64,000 bases of DNA, from contig NZ_KB905165.1 of NCBI RefSeq assembly GCF_000378625.1, positions 186,001 through 250,000 of the forward strand. The letters run 5' to 3'. Shown piece after piece: positions 63,701-64,000 of the stretch. Numbering within the stretch: position 1 is the stretch's first letter; every line of letters begins with the position of its first letter. A program made the translations under genes and the position numbers. Source of the stretch: Colwellia piezophila ATCC BAA-637. Lineage in GTDB: Bacteria; Pseudomonadota; Gammaproteobacteria; Enterobacterales; Alteromonadaceae. The notes under the pieces are model-generated. The model did no database searches. It was not told the origin of the DNA and saw nothing but the letters and a program-made list of their open reading frames with translations.

Positions 63701-64000
63701 AATCAAAATCACATGATTTTACCCACAAGGTATTAACGGGTATTGAAGAGGCCTACTGGCAATGGGATCTGATTAAAGAAAGCGTTTTTTACTCCGCTCA
63801 ATTGATGAAACTATTGGGGTATGCAGGAGAAGATACAATAGGGGCAAGTATCATATGGGAGAAACACTTTGAGAGTGATAGCCTCGAGGAAATTCATGCT
63901 CAAATACAACAACATTTAAAGGGGGTCATTGAGCGCATTGATGTTACTCTGCCAATAACGAACAATCAGGGAGATAAGTTATGGTTACATGCTGTCGGTA
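63697..64000 (+). CDS. PAS-domain signalling protein (N-terminal part, cut by window end)
   Basis: The TTG at 63697 overlaps the upstream stop (TTGA), with a GAGG site about 10 nt before it. The visible 101 residues form a PAS domain: WQWDLIKESVFYSAQLMKLL is the typical opening, followed by GYAGEDTI and WEKHF. The frame runs off the window without a stop. Position at the end of a two-component cluster suggests a PAS-type sensor histidine kinase, possibly the kinase for the receivers upstream. Confidence 0.75.
   Translation, partial: MKSKSHDFTHKVLTGIEEAYWQWDLIKESVFYSAQLMKLLGYAGEDTIGASIIWEKHFESDSLEEIHAQIQQHLKGVIERIDVTLPITNNQGDKLWLHAVG

Overview
The window is a low-GC (roughly 38-40 %, judged by eye) chromosomal segment of a marine gammaproteobacterium. 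The gene orders (fadE next to yafJ, pykA-hexR-zwf-pgl-edd-eda, holB-pilZ-ycfH) and the protein sequences point to Alteromonadales, most likely Colwellia or a close relative. Nearly all of it is housekeeping core genome. No rRNA, tRNA, CRISPR array, prophage or complete insertion sequence was seen.

Layout. 1-9.3 kb: an unidentified gene end, fadE, a YafJ amidotransferase, rlmF, a DUF2947-like gene, an exported M17 aminopeptidase, a small membrane protein, and a membrane-anchored Sel1 protein preceded by a hexamer repeat. 9.4-14.1 kb: dinG and polB diverge around a LexA box (SOS). 14.7-19.9 kb: metC, an AstE-like deacylase with an extra Cys cluster, hinT, and a LytS/LytTR two-component pair. 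20.3-28 kb: the Entner-Doudoroff and glucose-6-phosphate locus, with pyruvate kinase and the regulator HexR on one strand, zwf-pgl-edd-eda on the other, and HexR boxes between them. 28-30 kb: two tandem GYF_2-domain paralogues of unknown function. 30-36.8 kb: rne, rluC, a HAD phosphatase and maf. 36.9-47.6 kb: yceD-rpmF-plsX-fabD-fabG-acpP-fabF-pabC-mltG-tmk-holB-pilZ-ycfH, the classic fatty-acid/ribosomal superoperon, here without fabH. 48-56.5 kb: a CPA2 antiporter, tesA divergent from the ybbA-ybbP exporter genes, an AI-2E family permease, a LprI-like protein, yciI and yciB.

57.5-64 kb: a signalling cluster that continues past the window edge. It holds a CheY-like regulator (with an in-frame upstream piece resembling the start of a STAS protein), CheD, an 85-residue unknown, a membrane-bound methyl-accepting protein, a STAS protein, a receiver-PP2C-HATPase regulator, a second receiver protein, and the start of a PAS-domain protein. 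The STAS protein and the receiver-PP2C-HATPase protein form a partner-switching pair (HsbR/HsbA, SypE/SypA or CrsR/CrsA type) inside a chemotaxis-like gene set. CheD, the methyl-accepting protein and the second receiver protein share a C-terminal acidic-x-Leu-Phe tail, which suggests one docking partner.

The least ordinary element is a family of at least five miniature inverted-repeat elements (MITEs) at about 14.1, 19.9, 29.8, 35.7 and 41.2 kb. They have TACCA/TGGTA termini, and three show 3-bp TWA target duplications. Inside, they fold into long hairpins whose stems change sequence from copy to copy but stay complementary. One copy supplies the stop codon of the HAD phosphatase gene, and another appears to create the -10 element of the fabF promoter.
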